DNA from: JBHOQX01 sp042408595
GTDB taxonomy: Bacteria > Chloroflexota > Chloroflexia > Chloroflexales > Roseiflexaceae
Direction of reading: 5' to 3'
Length of the DNA: 64,000 bases
Assembly (NCBI GenBank): GCA_042408595.1
Contig: JBHOQX010000044.1
Span: 7,287 to 71,286 of the forward strand
A program made the position numbers and the translations under genes. Position 1 is the stretch's first letter. Each line of letters opens with the position of its first letter. The notes under the pieces are model-generated. The model saw only the letters and a list, made by a program, of their open reading frames with translations, made no database searches and was not told the DNA's origin. Positions 51,255 through 58,868 of this stretch are shown one piece after another.

Positions 51255-52271
51255 TTACCCTGGCTCCAGCCGTGGCCCTGCCGGGGTATCGCGCACCTGC
51301 CAGCCGTGCGCGGCGATCTCGCGGCGGAGCGCATCGGCGGTGGCCCAGTCGCGCCGGGCACGGGCCTCTTGCCGGGCGGCCACCAGCGCCATCACCTCCG
51401 CCGGCGCGGCTGAGGGCGCGGCTGGAGCGGCGGGAGGGGCGAGCGCCGGGGGCGCAGGCGGGCGGAACGGGCCGAGCTCAGTGATAGCGAAGCGCGTTTT
51501 GCGCGCGAAGCGCCGCTCTACTCCGCCGCGCGCCGGTGTCACGCCGCCGCGGCCCAGCACCTCGCACACGCCCGCCGCCGGGTCGAGCAGCAGCGCCGTG
51601 TGCTCGTCGATGCCGACAACCGTGATCTCCGGCGGCAGCAGCGCCAGAAGCCGCTCGTAGCGCGCCCGCCCCATGAAACAGCGGCTGGTGTCGAGTTCCG
51701 CGCCGCCTTCGGCGTTGTTCCAGTGCGGCAGCACCACCAGGCGCAGGCCGTAGCGCCCGAAGAGATCGAGCCCGGGCCGCCAGTGGAGCGGCTCGCCCGC
51801 CTTGTAGATCTCATAGACCGGCAGCGCCAGCGCGCCCATGGCGATCGTCGCGGCGCTGGCGGTGGCGATCGCCGCGCCGGCCTGGTGCCGCGCCAGCAGC
51901 CGCTCCCACGCCAGGCTGCCCGCCAGCTGCCGCACCGTGTAGGTCGGGCTGCCCGCTCCGAGAAACAGCAGGTCGGCGTCGAGAATCGGCGCGGTGACCT
52001 CGGGGTCGTCCGGACTGGCGGGCGTGCCGCGCTCGCGCGCCGCGACCAGGCGCACCTGCGGCTTGTAGTTCTGCAGCCGCACCCGTAGGAACTCGGCGAC
52101 GCGCCCGGCGACCGCCGCCGCGTTCGGCTGGAACCCGGCGGGCGTCTCTAGCACGGCGACCAGCAGCGGCACGCGCCCACGGCGGGCGAGCGCTTCGTAG
52201 ACCGGGCCGCTCGTCGGGGCGGTCTCGCCCGAGCCGAGCAGCGCGACGGGGCCAGGGGTAGCGGCGGCCAT
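51255..52271 (-). CDS. Cyanophycinase-like (S51-type) domain fused to a CysS-like C-terminal module
   Basis: Residues about 5-260 form a class-I amidotransferase-like fold: VALLGSGETAP at the start, LLFLGAGSPTYTVRQL, a Ser elbow in IATASAATIAMG where cyanophycinases have SAGA, LPVYEIYKAGEPLHW, LPHWNNAEGGAELDTSRCFMGRARY and VVGIDEHTALLLD. A Pro/Ala linker then leads to about 45 residues (VMALVAARQEARARRDWATADALRREIAAHGWQVRDTPAGPRLE) that closely resemble the very C-terminus of cysteinyl-tRNA synthetase. The fusion is unusual. The first part may be a hydrolase of an unknown peptide or nucleotide; the second may bind RNA. ATG 52271 is the best start. Confidence 0.78.
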   Translation of the reverse strand: MAAATPGPVALLGSGETAPTSGPVYEALARRGRVPLLVAVLETPAGFQPNAAAVAGRVAEFLRVRLQNYKPQVRLVAARERGTPASPDDPEVTAPILDADLLFLGAGSPTYTVRQLAGSLAWERLLARHQAGAAIATASAATIAMGALALPVYEIYKAGEPLHWRPGLDLFGRYGLRLVVLPHWNNAEGGAELDTSRCFMGRARYERLLALLPPEITVVGIDEHTALLLDPAAGVCEVLGRGGVTPARGGVERRFARKTRFAITELGPFRPPAPPALAPPAAPAAPSAAPAEVMALVAARQEARARRDWATADALRREIAAHGWQVRDTPAGPRLEPG

Positions 52272-52796
52272 AATCGCGTTTCCGAGAGCACGGACCGAAG
52301 CGTGGTTGTGTGGATAGACTACACCATGCGCTGCGCTCATGCACGCCGGGCGTCGCCGTCTCCGAGACTGTTCGGGCAAAGAGGGCTGGAGCGACCCCTC
52401 TCCGCGAGGCCATCGGCCCCACCAGGCATCCTCGTTTGGCGCCCCGGCGTGATGCCTGGCGCGGCGCCGCCCGCAGGGGCGAGAACCAACCGAGCAGCGC
52501 GCTCAGCGCCACAAGCAGCAGCGCCGCGCCCACGTCCAGCACTCCAGCAAATAGGGACTGCCCGAATGTGGTAGTTGTTGAGCTGACGATCGCGCTCACG
52601 CGGGCGCTCCCGCAGCGCACACAGGCGCTGTCACATCAGAGCGACGGCCAGGCCTCGCACCCCCGAGCCGGCTGTTGCCCCATCAGCGGCCTGGTGCGCT
52701 GCGGAAACGGCGCATCCGACTCCAGCCGCCGTATGCGTGCGGCAGCGACGTAGCCCTGGCTGTCAAGCTCGGACGCATCCGACAGGCATGATATAC

Positions 52797-52811
52797 TGAT
52801 AGCAGCTTTCA
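52797..52811 (+). promoter_or_regulatory. Candidate Zur site upstream of the Fur-family gene
   Basis: TGATAGCAGCTTTCA matches TGATAGCAGGTATCA, the half unit of the 53577-53620 operator, at 13 of 15 positions. It overlaps a -10-like TATACT (52792-52797) and lies 38 bp before the start codon, as expected for autoregulation. Confidence 0.6.
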
Positions 52812-52848
52812 GTCGCTGGCATGTTGCTCGGAACGCCGGTGGATAACC

Positions 52849-53304
52849 ATGACGAATCCACACCGCACCCGTGAAATCACCCCGCACGCGATCGACTTAC
52901 TGGCGCAGCAACTGAGCGCCAGCGGGCACAAGCTCACGCAGCCGCGTCTGGCGGTGCTACGGGCGGTGAGCGCGCTCGAGGGCAGCTTTACGGTCAACGA
53001 CATCGAGCAGTGGCTCATCCGGCAGCGACAGTCGCCAGGCATCGCCAGCATCTTCCGCACCGTCAAGCTGTTGACTGAGCTAGGCATGCTCCAGCGCATC
53101 CACGGCGTGGATGACTGCCACCGCTACAGCCTGAGCCGGGGGCACGAACACCACCTGATCTGCGTCGTCTGCGGCGCGCTGGCGTCATTCGACGACTGCG
53201 AGCTGCGCGCGATGGTCGAGCGTCTGGAGGCGCGTACCGGCTACCGCGTTGAGCGCCACCTGCTGGAATTTTTTGGCCGCTGCCCACGCTGCCAGGCCGC
53301 CTGA
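52849..53304 (+). CDS. zur: Fur-family metalloregulator, probably Zur
   Basis: The 151-residue protein has the Fur winged helix (LSASGHKLTQPRLAVLRAV to SIFRTVKLLTELGMLQRI) and a dimer domain. The structural zinc cysteines lie in HHLICVVCGAL and GRCPRCQAA, with the His-rich regulatory site in DDCHRYSLSRGHEHHL. Fur proteins repress metal-uptake genes when metal is bound. Assignment to zinc rests on the neighbours: COG0523 GTPases and ZnuABC genes, and an operator of the TGATA-N5-TATCA type both here and before the GTPase. Start ATG 52849 follows GGTGG. The iron-, manganese- or peroxide-sensing alternatives cannot be excluded by sequence alone. Confidence 0.85.
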   Translation: MTNPHRTREITPHAIDLLAQQLSASGHKLTQPRLAVLRAVSALEGSFTVNDIEQWLIRQRQSPGIASIFRTVKLLTELGMLQRIHGVDDCHRYSLSRGHEHHLICVVCGALASFDDCELRAMVERLEARTGYRVERHLLEFFGRCPRCQAA

Positions 53305-53379
53305 GCGCCCCCCGCCTGCCCCATGCACGGCTCCACGGCGCGGGCGACGGCCGTGGTGGCATCCGTAAGGCTTCGCCCT

Positions 53380-53465
53380 ACCTCTCCCCCCCGAGGGAAC
53401 CGTGCATCCCTCGAGGGCCATCTCGCCGCTCCCTTCTGGCGAGGGAGAGGGATGCGCGGCTCCCT
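53380..53465. repeat. GGGAGAGGG-type intergenic repeat
   Basis: CTCTCCCCCCCGAGGG and GGCGAGGGAGAGGGATG form the arms of an imperfect inverted repeat. A similar GGGAGAGGGG tract lies at about 42260-42285. It is non-coding. The rest of 53305-53565 shows no gene. Confidence 0.45.
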
Positions 53466-53565
53466 GGCGCCCTCGGCCTCTGCCGCTGACACGGCCAACA
53501 GGGCGACCAGAAACCAACCCCTGCATGCTCCCCAACTCGACGCTACCACCTCCTCCCGCCTACGC

Positions 53566-53594
53566 TTGACAGGATCGATGATAGCAGGTATCAT
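53566..53594 (+). promoter_or_regulatory. Sigma70 promoter of the zinc-limitation operon
   Basis: TTGACA (53566-53571), exactly 17 bp, TATCAT (53589-53594). The predicted start is about 53601, about 40 bp before the GTPase ATG, which is preceded by AAGGAGG. Confidence 0.75.
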
Positions 53595-53620
53595 TTACAT
53601 AGATGATACCTGCTATCATC
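53577..53620. promoter_or_regulatory. zur operator: Candidate Zur operator: perfect 18-bp-arm inverted repeat
   Basis: GATGATAGCAGGTATCAT (53577-53594) and ATGATACCTGCTATCATC (53603-53620) are exact inverted copies around an 8-bp spacer. Each arm is itself a TGATA-N5-TATCA palindrome, so two dimers could bind side by side. The site covers the spacer, -10 and start of the promoter, a clear repressor position. Confidence 0.78.
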
Positions 53621-53641
53621 TAGAGGGTACAAGGAGGCTCC

Positions 53642-55000
53642 ATGGCAGCGGCTGCGACTTCTGATCCGCGCGTCCCGGTCACCGTGCTCACCGGCTTTCT
53701 TGGCGCCGGCAAGACCACGCTGCTCAACCGCATCCTGTCCGAGCAGCACGGCAAGCGCATCGCCGTGATCGAAAATGAGTTCGGCGAGGTGGGAGTCGAT
53801 AACGACCTGGTGATCAACGCCGAGGAAGAGATCTTCGAGATGAACAACGGCTGCATCTGCTGCACCGTACGTGGCGATCTCATCCGCATCCTCGGCACGC
53901 TGATGAAACGCCGGGATCGCTTCGATTACATCTTGATCGAGACGACCGGCCTGGCCGACCCCGGCCCGGTGGCGCAGACCTTTTTCGTGGACGATGAGAT
54001 GCAGGACAAGCTGCGGCTCGACGGGATCGTGACACTGGTGGATGCACGGCACATCGTGCAGCACCTTGACGACGCGCCCGAGGCGAAGGAGCAGATCGCC
54101 TTCGCCGACGTGATGATCATCAACAAAACCGACCTGGTGACGCCCGCCGAGCTTGACGCGCTCGAAGCCCGCATCCGCTCAATGAACGCCGCCGCGCGCA
54201 TCGTGCGCGCGCAGCACGCCGCGGTCGACCTCGACCTGATCCTCCACATCGGCGGTTTCAACCTGGAGCGCGCGCTGCAGATCGACCCGCAGTTCATGGA
54301 GCCGGAGTACCCGTTCGAGGAGGCGCAGGTCTACCAGCTCGACCCCGGCGACTATACGCTGGCCGTGCAGCCCGGCCCCGACCCGACGATGAACGTCGCG
54401 CTGCTGCCGCTGCCAGCCGCCACGCGCGAGGCGCTCGAAGCGAGCCTGATGGACGCAGTGCTGCTGTTCTCCGACGACGAGCGCGATACGCCGCCGGGGG
54501 CACGGCTGGTGCCCGGGCGCGAGCTGCGCCGGCTGCAACTGCTGAGCGACCGCGCCATGCACTTCCCGATCCGGATCGAGCGCGCCGGGGCCTACGCGCT
54601 GTTCACTGAGCATCGCCCGGAGGAGTTCGCAGCCAGGTTATGCGCCGGCGCAGCGCCGCTGGCGCCGGCGCTGGTGCGCGTGTGCAAGCCGGACCACGAG
54701 CACGACGATGACGTATCATCGGTCGGGATCACCACGCCCGGCGACCTGGACCCCAGAAAGCTGAACGCCTGGCTCAGCGATCTGCTGCGCACCCAGGGGC
54801 CGGATATCTTCCGCATGAAGGGGGTGCTCAGCATCAAGGGCGAATCCCGGCGCTTCGTCTTCCAGGGCGTCCATATGCTCTTCGATGGGCGGCCAGACCG
54901 CCCCTGGGACACCGAGCCACGCACCAACAAGCTGATCTTCATCGGCCGCAACCTGGATCGGGACGCTCTGAAGGCGGGTTTCCACGCCTGCCTCGCGTGA
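53642..55000 (+). CDS. COG0523 (CobW/P47K) GTPase, putative zinc metallochaperone
   Basis: The 452-residue G3E GTPase has the P-loop GFLGAGKTT (18-26), the metal-binding CICC motif at 71-74 (GCICCTVR), the base motif NKTDL and a CobW C-terminal domain at about 300-450 (RMKGVLSIKGESRRFVFQGVHMLF). ENEFGEVGVDNDL is switch I. Zur-regulated members of this family deliver zinc to essential enzymes when zinc is scarce. The promoter in front carries a perfect operator overlapping the -10. The adjacent WD40 gene begins 13 bp after its stop and is probably co-transcribed. It is longer than the usual 320-400 because of an insert before the C-domain. Confidence 0.92.
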   Translation: MAAAATSDPRVPVTVLTGFLGAGKTTLLNRILSEQHGKRIAVIENEFGEVGVDNDLVINAEEEIFEMNNGCICCTVRGDLIRILGTLMKRRDRFDYILIETTGLADPGPVAQTFFVDDEMQDKLRLDGIVTLVDARHIVQHLDDAPEAKEQIAFADVMIINKTDLVTPAELDALEARIRSMNAAARIVRAQHAAVDLDLILHIGGFNLERALQIDPQFMEPEYPFEEAQVYQLDPGDYTLAVQPGPDPTMNVALLPLPAATREALEASLMDAVLLFSDDERDTPPGARLVPGRELRRLQLLSDRAMHFPIRIERAGAYALFTEHRPEEFAARLCAGAAPLAPALVRVCKPDHEHDDDVSSVGITTPGDLDPRKLNAWLSDLLRTQGPDIFRMKGVLSIKGESRRFVFQGVHMLFDGRPDRPWDTEPRTNKLIFIGRNLDRDALKAGFHACLA

Positions 55001-55013
55001 AAGGGCGCCATCG

Positions 55014-56195
55014 ATGACACGCCGCACACTACCATCCTTGTTCCGCACCGGATCGCGGGCAACGCTCAGCCCGCACTGGCGGGCCGACATGGATGGGTGC
55101 CATATCATCGCGCTGCGCTGGGCGCCCGATGGGCGCACGCTTGCCGCGGCCGCCGCCGATGGGCCGATTGCGTTGTTCGACGCCCAGGGCGGCAAGCTGC
55201 GACACCTGCTCCCCGGCCATGGCCCAGGAACACTGGCGATCGACTGGCGGCCGGACGGCGCGCTCTTGGCCAGCGCCGGACAGGACGGCGCGATCCGCTT
55301 CTGGGATACGGCCGCCGGCACGGAGCGCCTGACGCTGCCCGGCGGGGGTGCGTGGGTCGAGTGCATCGCCTGGAGCCCGACCCTCGCCCCGGCCACACCG
55401 ACGCCGCGTGGCCGGCAGGCTGCCCCGCCGGCTGGCACGCCGCCGGCGCAGCCGTTCATCCTGGCGACGGCCGCCGGCAAGACTTTGCGCTTCTGGGATG
55501 CCGATGGCCGCCTGCTGCGCGAGACACGCGATCACCCAAGCACGATCGCCGATCTGGCCTGGATGCCGGGCGCCGGGCGCGTCCGCCCGCTGGCGATGGG
55601 GCCGGCTGCGGCCTCCGCCGACCACCTGGCGCCGATCCTGGCGGTCGCGACGTACGGCGGGCTGACGCTGTGGCGGCCAGACTGCGGCGAGCCGCTTGGC
55701 CGGTATGCCTGGAAAGGATCGACGCTGGTGATCGCCTGGAGTCCGGACGGCAACTACATCGCCACCGGCGACCAGGATGCGACCGTCCATTTCTGGATCA
55801 CCCGCACCGGGCAGGACTTGCAGATGTGGGGCTACCCGACCAAGGTGCGCGAGCTGGCATGGGATCCATCCAGCCGCTACCTGGCGACCGGCGGCGGTCC
55901 AACGGTGACGGTCTGGGACTGCGCCGGCGACGGCCCGGAGGGGACCCGCCCGCTGCAACTCGACGCGCATAAGGGGCAGATCACGGCGCTGAGCTTTCGG
56001 CGCCACAGCGCGATCCTGGCGTCCGGGTGCGCCGATGGCCTGATAGCGCTCTGGCATGTCGGCAGGAGCGCCCGCCCGCTATCGGTGGCGCAGCTTGCCG
56101 GGCCGATCAGCCTGCTCACCTGGTCGCCTGACGACCGGTGGCTGGCAGTCGGCAGCGCGGCCGGCGAGGTCGCGGTCTTTGTCGAGCCGGTCTGA
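55014..56195 (+). CDS. WD40 beta-propeller protein in the zinc operon
   Basis: The 393-residue protein contains seven WD40-like blades without the canonical GH start but with clear cores: IIALRWAPDGRTLAAAAADGPIALFD, LAIDWRPDGALLASAGQDGAIRFWD, VIAWSPDGNYIATGDQDATVHFW, ELAWDPSSRYLATGGGPTVTVWD and TALSFRRHSAILASGCADGLIALW. It is probably a single propeller used as a protein-binding platform. No signal peptide is present, so it is cytosolic. Its place 13 bp behind the zinc-controlled GTPase suggests that it helps the chaperone reach targets. That link is inference, and I know of no described role for such a protein in zinc starvation. Confidence 0.82.
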   Translation: MTRRTLPSLFRTGSRATLSPHWRADMDGCHIIALRWAPDGRTLAAAAADGPIALFDAQGGKLRHLLPGHGPGTLAIDWRPDGALLASAGQDGAIRFWDTAAGTERLTLPGGGAWVECIAWSPTLAPATPTPRGRQAAPPAGTPPAQPFILATAAGKTLRFWDADGRLLRETRDHPSTIADLAWMPGAGRVRPLAMGPAAASADHLAPILAVATYGGLTLWRPDCGEPLGRYAWKGSTLVIAWSPDGNYIATGDQDATVHFWITRTGQDLQMWGYPTKVRELAWDPSSRYLATGGGPTVTVWDCAGDGPEGTRPLQLDAHKGQITALSFRRHSAILASGCADGLIALWHVGRSARPLSVAQLAGPISLLTWSPDDRWLAVGSAAGEVAVFVEPV

Positions 56196-56296
56196 TCGTA
56201 TTTCGGAGAGGCGGGGCGCACAGCCGTAGCAGGCTGCGGCCACCACACCCCGCGCCGAGGGCGACTGGGTACGCCCTTCATCAGTGGAGGATCGGG

Positions 56297-56536
56297 ATGC
56301 CGCTTTACGTCTACGCATGTCACGACTGCGAGATCGAGGTCGAGGAGTTGCGTCCGGTTGAGCGCGCCGACGATCCCGTCGAATGCCCGATCTGCCACGG
56401 CCTTTGCGCCCGGGCGCTGCCGATCGTCGCCATCGGCCGCACGGCCGCCCCATCTGCGCCTGCGCCGGTCTACGGGAGCGTACCGGCGGGCTACCACGGC
56501 CTGGCGTGCGGCTGCTGCGCGCCGCGCCGACGCTAA
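56297..56536 (+). CDS. FmdB-type zinc-ribbon protein
   Basis: The 79-residue protein begins MPLYVYACHDCEIEVEELRP and continues CPICHGLCARAL, the single zinc ribbon of the FmdB regulatory-protein family (Y-x-Y-x-C-x-x-C then C-P-x-C). A second Cys-rich end, LACGCCAPRR, may bind a metal too. GTGGAGGATCGG precedes the ATG. It sits between the WD40 and second GTPase genes with 100 and 20 bp gaps, so it is probably in the same operon. Its role there is unknown. Confidence 0.8.
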   Translation: MPLYVYACHDCEIEVEELRPVERADDPVECPICHGLCARALPIVAIGRTAAPSAPAPVYGSVPAGYHGLACGCCAPRRR

Positions 56537-56556
56537 GCGCGCGAAAGGAGGAGCGG

Positions 56557-57582
56557 ATGAGCCTGCTCGAATCGGCGCTGCCGATACCGGTCACCATTCT
56601 CACCGGCTACCTCGGGGCCGGCAAGACCACCCTGCTCAACCGCATTCTGCGTGGCGATCATGGCCTGCGGGTCGCTGTGATGGTCAACGATTTCGGCCCG
56701 ATCAATATCGATACCGAGCTGATCATCGGCGTGGCTGGGGAGTCGGTGAGTCTGGCGAACGGCTGTATCTGCTGTACGATCCGCGATGATCTGCTGCGTG
56801 CCACGCTACATCTCATGGCGCGGCCCGACCCGCCGGAGTACATCCTGATCGAAGCCAGCGGCGTCTCCGACCCGGTCGCCATCGCCGCGACCTTCCTGCT
56901 GCCGGAGCTGCGGCGGTTGATCGCCGTCGATGGAATCATCACCGTGGTGGACACCGAGCAGGCGTACGAGCAGCGCCATGGATCAAACGGGATGGTCGAG
57001 GAGCAGATTTGTGCCGCGGATATCGTGGTGATGAACAAGATCGATCTGGTGAACGACGCGCGCCGACGCCAGGTGCGGGCGTGGATCGAGGCGCTTGTCC
57101 CACGGGTGCGGGTGATCGAGGCGAGTTATGGCAGCGCGCCGCTCGAACTGCTGCTCGGCGTTGGCCGCTATCGCCTACAGCTCGAGCCCGCCGCGCCGCA
57201 TGGGGCCCATGAGTACGAGCATGATCACGATCACGGTGCGGCGTTCTCCAGTTGGAACTATTCGACCGATGAGCCGCTGGATTTGCGTGCCACGCGCACA
57301 GCGCTGAAGCAGCTACCACCGACGATTGTGCGGGCCAAGGGGGTGCTGTACACCGCCGATGCGCCCGAGCGCCGGGTGATCTTTCACCTGGTCGGCCGGC
57401 GCATCGCGCTCACCGCTGGGGAGCGCTGGGGCGACACACCGCCCCGTACGCATCTGGTCGCGATCGGCGCGCCGGGCGGGATCGACGCCGCAGCGCTGAC
57501 GGCGCGCTTCGACGCATGCCGCGCGGCAGAGCGGCCGCGCAATCCACTCGTGGCCGCCTGGGAGTGGGTGCGGAGCGAATGA
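56557..57582 (+). CDS. Second COG0523 GTPase, with a His-rich loop
   Basis: The 341-residue protein has the P-loop GYLGAGKTT, NDFGPINIDTEL as switch I, the CICC motif (GCICCTIR, Cys70, Cys72, Cys73), MNKIDLV and a CobW C-terminal domain (RAKGVLYTADAPERRVIFHLVGRR). Between the domains a His-rich loop reads EYEHDHDHG, able to bind or store zinc. AAAGGAGGAG precedes ATG 56557. It differs from the first GTPase in length and loop, so the two may serve different clients. Its stop overlaps the start of the broken Fur gene by four bases, so an operon is likely. Confidence 0.92.
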   Translation: MSLLESALPIPVTILTGYLGAGKTTLLNRILRGDHGLRVAVMVNDFGPINIDTELIIGVAGESVSLANGCICCTIRDDLLRATLHLMARPDPPEYILIEASGVSDPVAIAATFLLPELRRLIAVDGIITVVDTEQAYEQRHGSNGMVEEQICAADIVVMNKIDLVNDARRRQVRAWIEALVPRVRVIEASYGSAPLELLLGVGRYRLQLEPAAPHGAHEYEHDHDHGAAFSSWNYSTDEPLDLRATRTALKQLPPTIVRAKGVLYTADAPERRVIFHLVGRRIALTAGERWGDTPPRTHLVAIGAPGGIDAAALTARFDACRAAERPRNPLVAAWEWVRSE

Positions 57583-57976
57583 AGCACCTGACGACACCGA
57601 TCGCGGCGGCGCTGGCCTTCACTGCCGCCGACTGGCACATCAGCGCTCGGTGGGCCGTTCTCCGCCGAGGTGACGCTGGTGGCGATCGAGCGCCAGGGCA
57701 CCGGGGCATGGGCGACCGTCTTAGCGCCTCTTCGACTGGCTGCGCGATCACGGCTGGCTGGTACGCATCCGCAGCGATCAGCGGCAGCTCGCCTACGTCC
57801 GGCGCCAGCCCGGAGATCACCACCTGGCGATCTGTGGTCGCTGCGGCGGGGCGCTCCCGCTGCACGCCTGCGTGGTCGTGCCGCAACTTGCTGCACTGGA
57901 GTTCACGATGCGCGGCCGTGTCTTGGAGATCTACGGACTCTGCCACGACTGCCGCGGCCCGGAGGTACGGCGATGA
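57579..57976 (+). pseudogene. Broken second Fur-family regulator
   Basis: Read in three successive frames, the stretch gives a Fur-like protein. MKHLTTPIAAALAFTAADWHIS comes first, then FSAEVTLVAIERQGTGAWATV, then LFDWLRDHGWLVRI and DHHLAICGRCGGALPLHACVV, ending LEIYGLCHDCRG. The last part has the Fur CxxC pairs. The 398-bp length is not a multiple of three, and at least two frame changes are needed. Its ATG overlaps the GTPase stop and its TGA overlaps the GNAT start, so it was once a member of the operon. It was probably a paralogue of the Zur gene upstream. Confidence 0.7.
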
Positions 57977-58566
57977 GCGCTACTGCCCAGACCTGTATGC
58001 TGCGGCGCGCCGCCCCGGCTGACGAGTGGGCGGTTCGGCGGTTGTTCGGCGCACTGCACGCCTACAATGCCACGCTCGATCCGCGATTCGCCCTGGCCGA
58101 GGGCTGGGAGCGGGTGCTACACGAGCACCTGGTGCATATCTGCGCCACTGGCCATGGCCTGACACTGCTGGCCTGGGAATCAGGCGCGCCGGTTGGGCTG
58201 CTGATGATCGGCGGGCATACGGACTCGCCGTTGTTCCGGCACCGGTGTTGGGCGGAGTTGCTGGCGCTGTACGTTGTGCCAGTAGCCCAGGGGCGCGGCA
58301 TTGCCGACGCTCTGCTCGACGCCGGGCTGGCCTGGGCGCACGAGCAGGGCTACGAGCGGGTGCAACTGTATGTCACGGCGACGAACGTACGCGCCAAGCG
58401 GTTCTATGCCCGCGCCGGTTTCCGGCCCGTCCAGGAGATCTGGCGACGCGAGCTCGGCTCTGCCAGTGCCGTGCCGCCCGCCGACCCAACCTGCGACGCG
58501 GGCTACGCCGCCGGCCAGGATTTGCTTGCGGTGCATCCACATCGCATCGCGGCGGATGAGCCCTAG
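57973..58566 (+). CDS. GNAT-family N-acetyltransferase
   Basis: The 197-residue protein has the GNAT core: ELLALYVVPVAQGRGIADALLDAGLAWA gives the acetyl-CoA loop (Q-G-R-G-I-A), and VTATNVRAKRFYARAGFRPV gives the last strand-helix with the conserved N and Y. LRRAAPADEWAVRRLFGALHAYN is the usual first helix. It acetylates an amine on an unknown small molecule or protein. Its ATG overlaps the stop of the broken Fur gene (ATGA), so it belongs to the zinc operon by position. A tail of about 35 residues after the domain is not recognised. Confidence 0.85.
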   Translation: MSATAQTCMLRRAAPADEWAVRRLFGALHAYNATLDPRFALAEGWERVLHEHLVHICATGHGLTLLAWESGAPVGLLMIGGHTDSPLFRHRCWAELLALYVVPVAQGRGIADALLDAGLAWAHEQGYERVQLYVTATNVRAKRFYARAGFRPVQEIWRRELGSASAVPPADPTCDAGYAAGQDLLAVHPHRIAADEP

Positions 58567-58601
58567 CGCTAGTGCTGCGCGGCATATGCGCTAGAGCACT
58601 G

Positions 58602-58829
58602 TTACCGGCCGTGGTCGTCGCAGCGATCGCCGTGGGGATGGTGCAGCCGGCCGTCGTAGCGGTTATCGACGTGATCGCCGTGCGGCCCGGCCAGGTGCCC
58701 GCAGCCCCGGTGGCCACAGGCGCAGGCGGTCGGCGCGCATGTCGTACGGATGCGCAGATGCCCACAGTGGGCGCTGTGGATTGTAGGGTGATCTTCCAGG
58801 TAGCTTATCAGGGCAACTCTTTTTGTCAC
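58602..58829 (-). CDS. Small His/Cys-rich, probably metal-binding protein
   Basis: A 75-residue frame opposite to the zinc operon starts at GTG 58829 and ends at TAA 58602. It has HSAHCGHLRIR, ACACGHRGCGHLAG and then HGDHVDNRYDGRLHHPHGD before a DDHGR end. The regular H-G-D-H-V-D...LHHPHGD pattern resembles small His-rich proteins linked to zinc uptake in other bacteria. I count more than ten His and six Cys, far above what chance would give. The ribosome site is weak, and an internal CTG at 58796 that begins LEDHP might be used instead. It lies in a gap of 302 bp with no plus-strand gene, which supports it being real. It might store or deliver zinc. Confidence 0.55.
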   Translation of the reverse strand: MTKRVALISYLEDHPTIHSAHCGHLRIRTTCAPTACACGHRGCGHLAGPHGDHVDNRYDGRLHHPHGDRCDDHGR

Positions 58830-58868
58830 AATGCGTGCAGACGTTCCGACGCTCGCAGCAGACCGCCT

